64,000 nucleotides of DNA from assembly GCF_003576645.1 (NCBI RefSeq), contig NC_044917.1:21410791-21474790 (forward strand). The letters are read 5' to 3'. Shown piece by piece: positions 44,111-56,683 of the stretch (position 1 is its first letter; every line of letters starts with the position of its first letter). The notes under the pieces are model-generated. The model did not search any database. It had not been told where the DNA came from and saw nothing but the letters and a program-made list of their open reading frames with translations. The translations under genes and the position numbers were made by a program. The DNA comes from Ipomoea triloba. Lineage: Eukaryota > Streptophyta > Magnoliopsida > Solanales > Convolvulaceae.

Positions 44111-44331
44111 GGGTTAACACAGACATCAGCGCTATCACAACCCACTATAAGACCCACCGACTAAGGATAATGAACCAAAAAACTATTCGATCTCATAACC
44201 AAAGACGACAAATCGAACTAACCAAGATTTTTAATTATCGATTACAAAGTTGCCATAAATGTGATCAATACGGACACCATGACAGCCGTAATTGCACAAA
44301 TGTTAAATTAGTATGCAACCTTGGAAACTAA
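44110..44331 (+). pseudogene. FAR1/MULE-type zinc-knuckle remnant 2
   Basis: The open frame ends in RLQSCHKCDQYGHHDSRNC and TNVKLVCNLGN. CHKCxxYGHHDSRNC keeps the whole C(x)2C(x)4H(x)4C knuckle, as at the C-terminus of FAR1-related / MURA proteins. No transposase core is readable upstream, so it is a scrap of a Mutator-like element. Confidence 0.5.
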
Positions 44332-45149
44332 GCTCCTCAAATGGTACTCACCTTAATTATTTCAAAAAACCTTGGAAATCTTGCCTATATAATGGACGTA
44401 CTTGCTATTTAATTTGAATATTTGTAATTTGAATATTTGTAATGGTTGCTTATGAAGATACCTGCTATTTAATTTAATTTGAATATTTGTATTGGTTGCT
44501 TTTGGAGAGGAGTTGACCTAGCTGATTGAAACGCCCCAATATGAGTCAAAGAAAATACCCCACAAATCAACATTTAAAAATACGACTAACTGTCCAATGC
44601 TCAACCACGTCCAGTACAACCCTCCTAACATTGGTGTGCAATGCAGTAGGACACGCTGTGCATATAAAAAAAATGCGCACCCACCCCCACCCCCCAATAT
44701 TACTAAATGTACCAACACCCAATATGCAAACTTCTCTCATTGCATAAAGATAGGCTTTAATAGAGTTCAACTTACCAGAATTTAAAAAGAAAGTTGAAAC
44801 ACCAACGACGGCATTTAAGTATGTACCTGGGCTTTGAACCTCCACATAAAATATGATTAACATGTAATCATAACAAAATTCTTTCTTTCCTTTAAAAAAG
44901 AATAAATATCAAATCAAGTAAATGAAACAAAACTACCAAACTATATATACTTCGTGAATTGTACCTTGCTACACACCCTCACCTTGTTGCTAAAGTGAAC
45001 CCCTTTCAATACAAAAAACGCAACACCATAACTGCGTAAGGCCAAAAAGACTAGTAGTGCACTATACAAGTCAAAAACCAACACCTTACTAAAGATCATA
45101 AAAAAACCCAAAAAAAAAAAAACAAAAAAAGATAAGCATTTCATGTATG

Positions 45150-47313
45150 CTACCTAGCATGACCAAACACATTGCGATCATACTCCAATGCCCGTTGAAT
45201 TACAAAATGCTTGTGACTATTGATGTTGGACACCAAGATATCATGCATGAACTTCTTACGCAAATCATTAAGGAAAGATTAATGCCCTTTGACTATACCA
45301 CACTCCCACCTTGAAATGCCCTGACCCAAATACGACTCCATGTGGCGCATAGTATAAATGTCACTGTCCTCCAAGATAGTTTTGTCCCTCTAAGACATTT
45401 GCATACTCTTCAGTATGAACGCTCGCTACAATTTCACAAAGAAAACACTAGTTAGACACCTGAACGAACTTTAAGGACTAGCAAATCAGGATAGTAACAC
45501 CGATCTGCCACCTGTGGATGTACAACTACATACACCGAAATGCACAGCTAACCCAACCCTGATGCACAATAAATATCACCATGTTGCACAACACCTCCCA
45601 TGACAAGTCATACACGGAATAGGAAGCACCCCAAACACGTACAAAAAATTGGAATCAACATGAACATTACAAGATATTCGTGTCCTTACCAAGTCCGCAG
45701 GAACGTTGCTATATCTTGACTGGTTAGTACTCGGAGTAGAGCAATTATCTATGATATCCATCTTCATCTTCTTCAAGTCCAAATTTATAATGTAATAGTG
45801 TCCACGATCACACAGAGGGAAAAGAAACTGCAACATAAAAATATAGTCAATAACATCAAACAAAAACCATATAACCCAATACTAAAATTGAAACAAAGTC
45901 AAAGGTTACCATGTCAATAGTTGCCCAAAACTGGTGCGGAGTTATATCATAGTCTTCACGGAGGCGATCACAAAACCACCCACACCTTTCTTCTGCCTAT
46001 TTGAAGTCCCACCCACTGTCTGCGTCTATGTTGGCATGCACTAAACAATAAACCAAAAACCAAAAGAGAACTCAACCTCCACCCCAGATATGAAATGACC
46101 CAAAGAGTTTCACCAAGTGATCCTTACACAACAGGATGCGCACTATCCAGAACCCAACTCCACACCACGAACATAAATGGTGATAAAAACGCACGCCGTC
46201 GATCAGGGGAGATAGATATGTACTCTGCCAACAATTGGCGACCGATCACAATAATTTCCCTTCCTTCAGTTTCAGGCATCACACCCTTCCGTGGCTCAAC
46301 CAGTACACTACGTTCACCAGGTGCCACACCAAGGACACGAGCAGATTGTCCCACCTATCATAATGCACATAAATGAGAGCTAATATTGAGCACAAAGTTA
46401 AAAACACAAAAACACAAAAACACAAGGACCACTTGCAGCTGTGGTGTGGAAAAAAATTTGATTGCCCACTATATCCGAAGTAGGCACTCTCTCAACTAAA
46501 GGATCAATACCCTGTGGAGACAAAGATCAGCAATGCACAAAGGGGCAAATCCCGACAAGGTAAAACACCTTTGAGAAAGTAAACACGCCAACTAGAATGC
46601 TAATTAAACAAATAATGCATTCCAATTAGAGAGCAACAATTGCCCACAAGATGAATGCACAATAACATCTGCTAGATGCACAACAACCAGACCACGGATG
46701 CACAGAAACCAGAATACCAGCGCACAACTACCTAAATATAAATGCACAAGATAATAAGAATGCACACACGTATATGGACTCACTGACACAAAAGACTTTA
46801 TACACAATGGGCATCACCCTAACAAATATAACCCAAAACATAACACACACAATTTACCTCTTTTTATTCGCTGCTAATTCTCAAGAATTTTTTAACAAAA
46901 TCTAAAGTCACCCACATTGAAACATGACATTTATTCAAGTGAAATGGCAACAAAAGGCCATACGCCATCACACTAACCGACCAGTGGCATTTTGGAAGAC
47001 AAATTAACTCTACAACCACCCAAAACCAAAACCCAATAATATTGCATTGATAGAGTGTAATAGTAGCAGGAACATCAACAGGCGTCCGAGCGGGGCATAG
47101 GGAGGGGAAAAAATTACACAAATTGAACAAGTGTGCGAGTCCATTACCACATGAAAACAGAGTAAACCACATTGAATGCAACAAAACCGTCCACAAATAA
47201 GCAAGGCACCAAACCCTAAAGAGAACACGAAAGGGGGATGAACGGTGTACCTTCGGTCGCCGGAAGTTTCTCCGTCGGCGTGCATTCGGTCGAGACTCGC
47301 CGTCGCCAGCCAT
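45150..47313 (-). pseudogene. Ulp1-like (C48) protease gene of a Mutator-like element, decayed
   Basis: Minus-strand blocks in order: MAGDGESRPNARRRRNFRRP (from ATG 47313, a start exon), VLVEPRKGVMPETEGREIIV (46354-46124), DADSGWDFK-stop-AEERCG and HQFWATIDM (46040-45910), FPLCDRGHYYIINLDLKKMK with DIIDN (45835-45750), and DIYTMRHMESYLGQ with LRKKFMHDILVSNI (45400-45200). The GHYYIINLD...DIIDN block is the His/Asp part of the Ulp1 (C48) fold, and xxCGxYTMRHMExY is the Cys part; here the usual DCG reads DSD, so the catalytic Cys is lost. Stops and long introns or insertions separate the pieces. Ulp1-like genes are carried by Kaonashi/KI-MULE elements in plants. Domain call from memory of motifs. 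Confidence 0.5.
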
Positions 47314-47479
47314 GCACACAAAATCAAGAGACGCCGCCAAGAATCCAATGGAGGAGTAGTCCACCGGTCCGAGAACGGTGAGGAATCAGGGTCAACTGCG
47401 AAGATAGGAATTTTCTACTTGGTGGAGAAGACCAACGCCGAGCAATATGTTTTAAAACTAAGAACTTTAAAATAATTAG

Positions 47480-48092
47480 TAATAGGAAATGACCGAAACA
47501 ACCCTCCTCAGTCTGAAGAATGTAAACATGCGTGCGTCTGATTTATTTTTTAAATTAAAAATAGAATAAAACCACAACCATTGGATGAATTAAATACAAG
47601 GCTCATAAATAAATTTAAATATAATAAAAAAATTAACCCGACTCGCTCGATTTTTGCAACAGTTGTGTGTATTAAATAAATATAATGAGTCAACCCAAAA
47701 TCACATCCACTGATGCTCAAACTCATAACCTCCGATATGGAAGAGGCCATTACATGCCATTTGAGCACAATGTGCTTGACCTAAAGTTTTAATATTTTGA
47801 TTACTATATACAGTATATCAATTTGTTTAACTTAGCAGAGAATGCGCTAAATGCGTTTTTTTTTTCTTGATTACTATTGACTCACTAAATGCGTTAGTAT
47901 AGAGAAAGATATTAATCTTTTCAACATAACAAGATTATAATCTTCATATATTGTAAAATCTATTAGGAATAACCGCATTAAGTGCTAAACAGGTTGATTT
48001 TGTCATACCGTATTTTTAATAAGGTTATTGAGGGACCATTGGTTATTCTTATTCAACTTTGCTGGGTCAAAGATGTGAATGGTGAGGTTTTT

Positions 48093-48134
<42 letters not shown>

Positions 48135-48175
48135 TTTTTTTATTTTTATTTTTTATTCATTTTATTGGATTTTAT
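47480..48175. other. AT-rich spacer with (GT)n
   Basis: No gene seen. Contains a (GT)n microsatellite (48099-48133) inside T-rich sequence. Confidence 0.5.
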
Positions 48176-48179
48176 TTTT

Positions 48180-48300
48180 TTCAAATCAAAGACAAAGTTT
48201 TATTAAATCAAATGTTAAATACAAGAAGGAATATAAGAAATTCAAGTAGATGAACCAGTTTGCGAATGAGCCCTTGTAACAGCGTGGGCGAGCTTATTCA
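48180..48300 (-). mobile_element. LINE 3' tail
   Basis: Minus translation VNKLAHAVTRAHSQTGSS-stop, then an A-rich 3' end toward 48180. NKLAHAVxRAH is the C-terminus of plant LINE RNase H. Only about 120 bp is left. Confidence 0.7.
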
Positions 48301-48314
48301 CTGATCTAGAAATA

Positions 48315-49275
48315 AATTGAAGGAAACATGACACTTTTTCTCCCTGAGTAATATGCATATATCAGCTTTCTCCCCTGAGTTATTAAAATGACAGTTTTCT
48401 CCCCTCAGTTATTTTAAAAGTGGTTGTTTTTCTCCCTGTGATGTTAAGTTGAAATTTTTGTCCTTAAAAATAACTATTTCATTTATTTTTCTTCTCCAAC
48501 TAATTATTACTAATATCTATGGAAGACCACAGTTCGATTCGAACCTATTCGGACACTGTAGCAATTGAACCTAAATAGTATGGACAGTTACGGTTACGAT
48601 TCAGAACCGAAAAAGATAAAATAAAATAATTGTTATGTTTAGACTATTTTAAAAGTAAGAAATATAATTTACAAAAATAAATAAATAAATAAATTTTGAA
48701 TTGGTGGTTCAAAAGCGAAATTGGAACCGCACCGAACCGATTTATCAAAATAAGTGTTTGATCATTTTCACTATATATGACTGCGGTTCAGTTCCGTTTC
48801 ACGGTTCAACAATTATTTTATTTTATTTTATTTTATTTTTTCGGTTCTGAATCGTAACTAGAACCATTCATACTATTTTGGTATGATTGCTACAGTGTCC
48901 GGTTAGGTTCGAACCGAATCATGGTCATCCATACATATAAGCAATATAATTTGTTGGAGAAGAAAAATAAATGAAAAATTTATTTTTAAGGACAAAAATG
49001 CCCACGAGTTAGCTCGGGAAGCCTTGTTTAAGTCTGATTGTGTTTCTTGCTTTTCGGTTCCTTTCCCTTCTGTTGCTCACATTCTTGAGCTCGACTATTA
49101 TTAATATATGATCGTCTTTATTTAAAAAAAAAAGGACAAAAATGCCAATTTAACATCACAGGAGAAAACCACCATTTTTAAAATAACTGAATGAGAAAAC
49201 CGCCACTTCAATAACTCAAGGGGAAAAACTGTTATATGCACATAACTCAAGAGGGGAAAATGTCATTTTCCCTAA
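48315..49275. mobile_element. Foldback element with two nested inverted-repeat pairs
   Basis: Outer arms of about 150 bp pair: CCCTGAGTAATATGCATATA at the left against, inverted, CTTGAGTTATGTGCATATAA at the right, both running to TTTTTGTCCTTAAAAATA. Inside, a second pair around ACACTGTAGCAATTGAACC and its inverse GATTGCTACAGTGTCCGG forms another hairpin, centred near 48700. A truncated LINE (49003-49133) interrupts the right outer arm. No transposase. Confidence 0.78.
49003..49133 (+). mobile_element. 5'-truncated LINE with 13-bp target duplication
   Basis: 131 bp: frame HELAREALFKSDCVSC, FSVPFPSVAHILELDYY-stop, then a poly-A tail (49124-49133). Exact direct repeats GGACAAAAATGCC at 48990-49002 and 49134-49146. 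This is a very short LINE copy made by target-primed reverse transcription into the arm of the foldback element. Confidence 0.92.
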
Positions 49276-49449
49276 ATGGAAAAGACACGGCTTCAAAGTT
49301 GATAATGATTAATTCTTCCATATTAAGTCTACAAAGTATGTAGAGAAAATGTAGGTAAATTATAGTGCAAATCCATAAATTTGCCCTCAATTCCCTTCTT
49401 TATTGATTGTTCTTCAATTATCTAGAGAGAGGAGAGAGTATAATTTGTT

Positions 49450-51393
49450 GTCTCTTTTAGAGAGAAGAAGAGGGGGAGCCAAAAGCCCCACCTTCAGATA
49501 GAATACGATATCCATGCTTTACCGAATAAGAACCCCTAATATCACCTCTCCAACACCACCTATCCTCAAAGTTTGTGGCAATAGGGATTTTTAGTATAAG
49601 ACTAACATCCCGTGGAACAAACAAATTGTTTAGAAGATTAATATTCCAATCATGCGTATCAACATCAATTAACTCACACACCTTCATATTGGGATCATGA
49701 TTCTGAACAGGTGATTGAACTAGAGGTGCAACTGCATCAGTTAGTCACGGCTGCTTCCACACTCTGGTGGAACGACCATTACCGATTCTCTAGAAGCAAC
49801 CTTGGCAAAGAACCTCCTGACCAGCTAAAATAGGCCGCCAATGGTAACTTGGATTAGCAGCAATACTTGTATCCAAAAACTCTCCCCTTGGAAAATATCG
49901 GGCCTTAAACAATCGGGCAGCCGATGAGTCAGGATTAGTTAACAGCCTCCAACCCTGCTTAGCGAGTAAAGCAATATTTGACTTCTTTAAACTCTTAAAA
50001 CCCATACCACCCATCAACTTTGGAGTACACATTCTATTCCATGCCATCCAATTAATTCCGCCTCCACCGTTACCACTTGTCCCCCACTAAAATTTGTTCA
50101 TCATCCGCTCTAAGCGTTCACAAAAACTCACCGGTAAGAAATAAATACTCATAGAATACGTTGGGAGAGTTTGAGCCACGCTCTTTAAGAGTATTTCCTT
50201 TCCAACTCTGGATAGGATTTTCTTATTCCAACCACATAGTTGGTGTTTCAGTTTAGACTAATGTAGGAGAACACTTCCTTTTTGTTACGGCCAACACTCA
50301 TAGGGAGCCCCAAATATTTGCCAATATTACCAACTTGAACCACATTAAACACGGCAGCCACTTCATCCTTAACAACCTCATTTGTGTTTCAACTAAATAA
50401 AATACAGGACTTCCCATAATTGACACATTGACCAGACATGCGTTAATAACTTAGGAGGCAAGTTTTAATTTGTTTAGCTTCTTGCACCGTTGCTTTAAAA
50501 AATAATAGGGAGTCGTCCGAAAAAACAAATGTGAGATGCCAGGTGCACCACGCGTGACAACACACGGCGACACCATACCTCTGCTGACTGCCCCAGATAA
50601 TAAATGAGAAAGAGGGTCTCCTTGTCTCAATCCACAGGTTGGAACAATAAAGTTCGTCATCCCACCATTAACAGCAACCTTATACTGGACAGTTTGAACA
50701 CACCGAAGAGTAAGGTCAATCCAACGTCTGTTAAAGCCCATGCGAGTCATAATATTTTCCAAGAAAGCCCACTCCATTTTATCATAGGCTTTCGCAATAT
50801 CTAACTTGAGAGCGCACCACCCATCTCTACCCTCTCTTTTGCGATTAAGATAATGAATCACCTCAGAAACCACAAGAACATTGTCTATAATGAGTCGGCC
50901 AAGAATTAAAGCGCTTTGAGACATAGATATTACTCTTTCAAGGATGGTTTTTAATCTATTGGCTAACATTTTAGATAGGATCTTATATGTTACGTTATAA
51001 AGTGCAATTCAATAGGTCGAAGATCCCCCATCATAGTAGGATTTGCTTTTTTCGAAACTAAAGTGATGTAGGCGTCATTCATACCCTCCGAAAAATGATC
51101 ACTATTTGCACAGTCAATCATGAACCGAGCCACATCTGGACCAATTTCGTTCCAAAAATACTGATAAAATGACGGACTAAACTCGTCAAGTCTGGGGGAT
51201 TTATCAGGAGCCATAGAAAAGAGCGCATCTTTCACATCTTCAATCGTAAATGGTCTAAGTAAACGCTCATTTTCCTTCGTCGTAATCCTCGGTGCCTAGT
51301 CATCTAGCTCACCATTTAAATGAGATCCTTTCGTAGTAAAAATATTCTGATAATAATGCATGGCCAGACCAAGCAAACCATCCCCTTCAACCC
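49450..51393 (-). pseudogene. Non-LTR LINE (L1/RTE-like plant type), RT and 3' part
   Basis: Minus strand, in order: APDKSPRLDEFSPSFYQYFW and DAYITLVSKKANP (51235-50990), MLANRLKTILERVISMSQSA, DGWCALKLDIAKAYDKMEWA, MTNFIVPTCGLRQGDPLS (50969-50560), then MAWNRMCTPKLMGGMGFKSL with LLTNPDSSAARLFKARYFP (50047-49790) and RGDIRGSYSVKHGYRILSE (49687-49480). KLDIAKAYDKMEW and GLRQGDPLS are RT motifs; the YxDD block cannot be read. Frameshifts separate the blocks. Its 5' part continues at 57025-57480 beyond the Copia insertion. The usual RNase H tail and poly-A are missing at the 49450 end. Confidence 0.88.
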
Positions 51394-51507
51394 TGTTAGG
51401 AATATAGCGGAATAATGCGGAAGCGAATAATCGAAAATTGAGAATTATAGAAGTTAAATAATAGGAAAATAATAAATGACAAATAAGGAAATTACTAAAT
51501 TGGGAAA

Positions 51508-51559
<52 letters not shown>

Positions 51560-51990
51560 NNNNNNNNNNNNNNNNNNNNNNNNNNNNNNNNNNNNNNNNN
51601 NNNNNNNNNNNNNNNNNNNNNNNNNNNNNNNNNNNNNNNNNNNNNNNNNNNNNNNNNNNNNNNNNNNNNNNNNNNNNNNNNNNNNNNNNNNNNNNNNNNN
51701 NNNNNNNNNNNNNNNNNNNNNNNNNNNNNNNNNNNNNNNNNNNNNNNNNNNNNNNNNNNNNNNNNNNNNNNNNNNNNNNNNNNNNNNNNNNNNNNNNNNN
51801 NNNNNNNNNNNNNNNNNNNNNNNNNNNNNNNNNNNNNNNNNNNNNNNNNNNNNNNNNNNNNNNNNNNNNNNNNNNNNNNNNNNNNNNNNNNNNNNNNNNN
51901 NNNNNNNNNNNNNNNNNNNNNNNNNNNNNNNNNNNNNNNNNNNNNNNNNNNNNNNNNNNNNNNNNNNNNNNNNNNNNNNNNNNNNNNNNN

Positions 51991-52065
<75 letters not shown>

Positions 52066-52323
52066 GGACGTGAGGAAAAGAAGAAATGGATAAGGATGTA
52101 ATGTATTCAATTGAGATATTGATGAGTGCATTACAAAGCAAATAAGCTAGTCTATTTATACATTGAAAAATAGAGAGATTTGCGGCATGCTATGGACGTG
52201 CAAGAGCTGCGGATGAGGTGGAGAGAATCATGTGGCACAACCGCAGTACGTGGGAGATTAACGAGAGATGATGTCTTCTTGGGTGTGAATGGATTTGAGC
52301 CACATATATTTCATGTCCTAACA
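51394..52323 (-). repeat. 3' LTR (element orientation) with assembly gap
   Basis: 930 bp as assembled: 118 bp of left end, (TA)n, 431 N, (TA)n, then about 262 bp. The gap stands just where the other LTR has its 52-bp array, so it probably hides the same array and its length here is arbitrary. Confidence 0.9.
51560..51990. other. Assembly gap (431 N)
   Basis: Run of N between (TA)n tracts inside the LTR. See the array at 54947-56714. Confidence 0.98.
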
Positions 52324-52397
52324 ATCTCCACCTTGGGTCAAATCCATTATGAAATTAACACCTGGAACAACGGACTAAACTCAAACATTGTTTGAAC

Positions 52398-53990
52398 TTA
52401 GTAATTAGAAGAGGCTTGGTAAGCAACCAACCACTTGGACGAGTTGGCACAAGAAATAGCCTCAGAATAGCGGGATGGATCACCATCAAACTCCTGTGCA
52501 ACTGAAAGTGCATAAGCAACCAAGTGACTTTCATCATCACTAGTAGCATACCTAGCAGGTTTTTTAATTATCCTCTTAGGTCGATCTTGAACAATAGAAT
52601 ACTCTCGTTGTGGCTCGACGAGAGGCGCAGTACTAGTAGATGCATCATCTTTAGTATTACCATCAGTGGTAGTAATACTATTCATAGGCTTGAACTCAAA
52701 CTCCACATTCTCACCAGTACTCTGCGTATCACCTATACTGAGAATAACACGATGTTTTCTAGAAGAAAGTAGTGCATTTTCATCAAAACTGATATCTCGA
52801 CTTAGAATGATCTTGTGGGAATCAGGAGACCATAGACGATACCCTTTTGACTCAGAAGCATAACCAAGGAAAATGCATTTGACAGCTCTCGGGTTTAATT
52901 TACCCGTATTGGAATGAGCATATGCAGGACATCCAAAAACTCTTAACATAGAGTAGTCAACAGGATTACCTAACCAAACTTTCTCTAAAATGTTGAAATC
53001 GAGGGATGAATGTGGAGACCTATTTACCAAATAGGATGCAGTAGAAACGGCCTCGGCCCAAAAATCACGCTGTTTCCATAACCCAGCATTAGAGAGCATA
53101 CAACGAGCTCTCTCTAATAGAGTCCTGTTCAAACGTTCGACAACACCATTTTGCTAGGGTTTTCCAGGCAAGGTCTTGTGCCTGGAAATTCCTTGTGCTG
53201 CACAGAACTCAGTGAAATCTGACTCACAAAACTCCAAGCCATTGTTTGTCCTGAGTTTCTTGACCCTTTTCCCTGTCTGAGTCTCAACGAGAATTTTCCA
53301 CTTTTTGAAAATAGAAAATGCCTGATTTTTATGTTTCAGGAAATAGACCCAGAATTTACGAGAAAAGTCATCAATAATAGATATAAAATATCTACAGCCT
53401 CCCATAGACTGAACTTTAGTCGGTCCCCATAAATCAGAATGTATATATTCCAATACATCTTTGGTAGGGTGTGTAGCAGTAGAGAAACTAACCCTCTTTT
53501 GTTTCCCAAAAACACAATGCTCACAAAATTGTAATTTACCCGTACCTGAACCGAGGAAGCCTTTCTTGCTCAGGATATGCATGCCTTTCTCACTCACATG
53601 CCCCAGACGCATATGCCATAGTTGAGTGAGATCAGCATCAGACATCGATGAGGATACCGCAACTGAACCTGTCACAGTACTGCCGTGCAACACGTACAAG
53701 CTTCCAGAACGAGAAGCTTTCATGAGAACAAGAGAGCCTTTTCTTCCAGAACGAGAAGCTTTCATGAGAACAAGAGAGCCTTTTATAACCTTCAGAACTC
53801 CACCTTCAGCTATGTACTTGCACCCCAGAGATTCCAAGGTGCCCAATGAAGCTATGTACTTGCACCCCAGAGATTCCAAGGTGCCCAATGAGATCAGATT
53901 GCGTTTCAAATCAGGAATATACCGAACATTGGTAAGAGTCCTGATAACGTTATCATGGGTTTTGATCTGCACACTTCCAATTCCACTAAC
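52398..53990 (-). pseudogene. Copia pol remnant: integrase with stop, no RT
   Basis: Minus strand. Starts within the pre-integrase part ([19 protein letters not shown]), then the zinc finger [15 protein letters not shown] ... CEHCVFGK (H-H-C-C type), and the core with HSDLWGP (Asp), [17 protein letters not shown] (Asp) and a [11 protein letters not shown] stretch where the usual D of RTDNG is N. After LPGKP a TAG (53156-53154) stands where the family has Gln of QQNG, then QNGVVERLNRTLLERAR (Glu) continues to ASSNY-stop at 52398. Everything after the linker, RT and RNase H, is deleted. Two 42-bp in-frame tandem duplications lie at 53701-53784 and 53808-53891. Confidence 0.92.
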
Positions 53991-53997
53991 CTTTCAA

Positions 53998-54756
53998 TCA
54001 GAACTCCACCTTGTTCTTCAACTTGAAGCATTTAGTCACATCATGACCATGCTTCTTGCAGTACTTACAGGATTTGTTGGACTTACGTCCTTTAGACTTG
54101 GATCTAGATTTTTTATTGCTACTCCCTATTTCAAGTGAACGACCCCTAACAGTCAAGCCTTCACCTTTGTCCTCAGACTTAGTTTCTAAGTCAAATTTTT
54201 CTTTGGACAATAGGTTCGACTTAACACTGTCGAAAGTTAGGACATCAAGACTATTACCATACAGCATAATTTCTTTGAAATGCTTGTATGATGTAGGGAG
54301 AGAAACCAGCAACAAAATAGCACGATCTTCATCTTCTATTATGACATCAATATTTTCCAAGTCCAATAAAATAGAATTGAATTCATCCAAGTGAGACTGA
54401 ATTGAAGTACCTTCCGTCATACGGATTGTGTACAACCGCTCCTTCAGGCGCAGCTTGTTCGCCAGAGACTTGTCCATGTAGAGCGAATCAAGCTCGGACC
54501 ATAAACCTGACGCTGTCGTCTCACCTACCACCTCACGTAGGACCGATTTAGACAGGCACAATTGAATGGTTGAACGTGCCTTGTCATATAAATCTTCCCA
54601 ATCTTCATCTGTCATTGTAGCCGGTTTCTTCTTCTTCCCAGCTAGCGCTTTTTTCAAACCGTTCTGGGTTAGAACGGCTTCCATTTGCACCTTCCAGATA
54701 GAAAAGCTAATTTTTCTGTCGAACTTCTCGATATCGAACTTGGTAACAGTCGACAT
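53998..54756 (-). CDS. gag: Copia gag polyprotein
   Basis: Capsid protein of the Copia element, 252 residues, ATG 54756 to TGA 53998. It starts MSTVTKFDIEKFDRKIS, has the UBN2-type capsid core (IWKVQMEAVL, LWSELDSLYMDKSLANKLRL, EDRAILLLVSLPTSY) and a basic stretch (KKSRSKSKGRKS), and ends with a zinc knuckle CKYCKKHGHDVTKC (C-x2-C-x4-H-x4-C). The frame is intact and its layout follows Tnt1. A stop comes right after the knuckle; the protease that should follow in frame is missing. Gag alone could still package RNA if expressed, but that is inference. Confidence 0.92.
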   Translation of the reverse strand: MSTVTKFDIEKFDRKISFSIWKVQMEAVLTQNGLKKALAGKKKKPATMTDEDWEDLYDKARSTIQLCLSKSVLREVVGETTASGLWSELDSLYMDKSLANKLRLKERLYTIRMTEGTSIQSHLDEFNSILLDLENIDVIIEDEDRAILLLVSLPTSYKHFKEIMLYGNSLDVLTFDSVKSNLLSKEKFDLETKSEDKGEGLTVRGRSLEIGSSNKKSRSKSKGRKSNKSCKYCKKHGHDVTKCFKLKNKVEF

Positions 54757-54780
54757 CTTTGAAAATAATTCTCAATTAAA

Positions 54781-54796
54781 CCGCTTTGATACCACT
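54781..54796 (-). other. Primer-binding site of the Copia element
   Basis: Directly after the 5' LTR the minus strand reads AGTGGTATCAAAGCGG. TGGTATCA(G/A)AGC is the usual tRNA-iMet-complementary site of plant Copia elements. Confidence 0.8.
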
Positions 54797-54912
54797 TGTT
54801 AGGAATATAGCGGAATAATGCGGAAGCGAATAATCGAAAATTGAGAATTATAGAAGTTAAATAATAGGAAAATAATAAATGACAAATAAGGAAATTACTA
54901 AATTGGGAAAAT

Positions 54913-54946
<34 letters not shown>

Positions 54947-54950
<4 letters not shown>

Positions 54951-54967
54951 TAAAAGAGATAAACAAA

Positions 54968-55002
<35 letters not shown>

Positions 55003-55019
55003 TAAAAGAGATAAACAAA

Positions 55020-55054
<35 letters not shown>

Positions 55055-55071
55055 TAAAAGAGATAAACAAA

Positions 55072-55106
<35 letters not shown>

Positions 55107-55123
55107 TAAAAGAGATAAACAAA

Positions 55124-55158
<35 letters not shown>

Positions 55159-55175
55159 TAAAAGAGATAAACAAA

Positions 55176-55210
<35 letters not shown>

Positions 55211-55227
55211 TAAAAGAGATAAACAAA

Positions 55228-55262
<35 letters not shown>

Positions 55263-55279
55263 TAAAAGAGATAAACAAA

Positions 55280-55314
<35 letters not shown>

Positions 55315-55331
55315 TAAAAGAGATAAACAAA

Positions 55332-55366
<35 letters not shown>

Positions 55367-55383
55367 TAAAAGAGATAAACAAA

Positions 55384-55418
<35 letters not shown>

Positions 55419-55435
55419 TAAAAGAGATAAACAAA

Positions 55436-55470
<35 letters not shown>

Positions 55471-55487
55471 TAAAAGAGATAAACAAA

Positions 55488-55522
<35 letters not shown>

Positions 55523-55539
55523 TAAAAGAGATAAACAAA

Positions 55540-55574
<35 letters not shown>

Positions 55575-55591
55575 TAAAAGAGATAAACAAA

Positions 55592-55626
<35 letters not shown>

Positions 55627-55643
55627 TAAAAGAGATAAACAAA

Positions 55644-55678
<35 letters not shown>

Positions 55679-55695
55679 TAAAAGAGATAAACAAA

Positions 55696-55730
<35 letters not shown>

Positions 55731-55747
55731 TAAAAGAGATAAACAAA

Positions 55748-55782
<35 letters not shown>

Positions 55783-55799
55783 TAAAAGAGATAAACAAA

Positions 55800-55834
<35 letters not shown>

Positions 55835-55851
55835 TAAAAGAGATAAACAAA

Positions 55852-55886
<35 letters not shown>

Positions 55887-55903
55887 TAAAAGAGATAAAC
55901 AAA

Positions 55904-55938
<35 letters not shown>

Positions 55939-55955
55939 TAAAAGAGATAAACAAA

Positions 55956-55990
<35 letters not shown>

Positions 55991-56007
55991 TAAAAGAGAT
56001 AAACAAA

Positions 56008-56042
<35 letters not shown>

Positions 56043-56059
56043 TAAAAGAGATAAACAAA

Positions 56060-56094
<35 letters not shown>

Positions 56095-56111
56095 TAAAAG
56101 AGATAAACAAA

Positions 56112-56146
<35 letters not shown>

Positions 56147-56163
56147 TAAAAGAGATAAACAAA

Positions 56164-56198
<35 letters not shown>

Positions 56199-56215
56199 TA
56201 AAAGAGATAAACAAA

Positions 56216-56250
<35 letters not shown>

Positions 56251-56267
56251 TAAAAGAGATAAACAAA

Positions 56268-56302
<35 letters not shown>

Positions 56303-56319
56303 TAAAAGAGATAAACAAA

Positions 56320-56354
<35 letters not shown>

Positions 56355-56371
56355 TAAAAGAGATAAACAAA

Positions 56372-56406
<35 letters not shown>

Positions 56407-56423
56407 TAAAAGAGATAAACAAA

Positions 56424-56458
<35 letters not shown>

Positions 56459-56475
56459 TAAAAGAGATAAACAAA

Positions 56476-56510
<35 letters not shown>

Positions 56511-56527
56511 TAAAAGAGATAAACAAA

Positions 56528-56562
<35 letters not shown>

Positions 56563-56579
56563 TAAAAGAGATAAACAAA

Positions 56580-56614
<35 letters not shown>

Positions 56615-56631
56615 TAAAAGAGATAAACAAA

Positions 56632-56666
<35 letters not shown>

Positions 56667-56683
56667 TAAAAGAGATAAACAAA

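Noticed and set aside
51454..52141. 200-codon minus ORFs over the gap
   Set aside because: They are made of N and (TA)n only.
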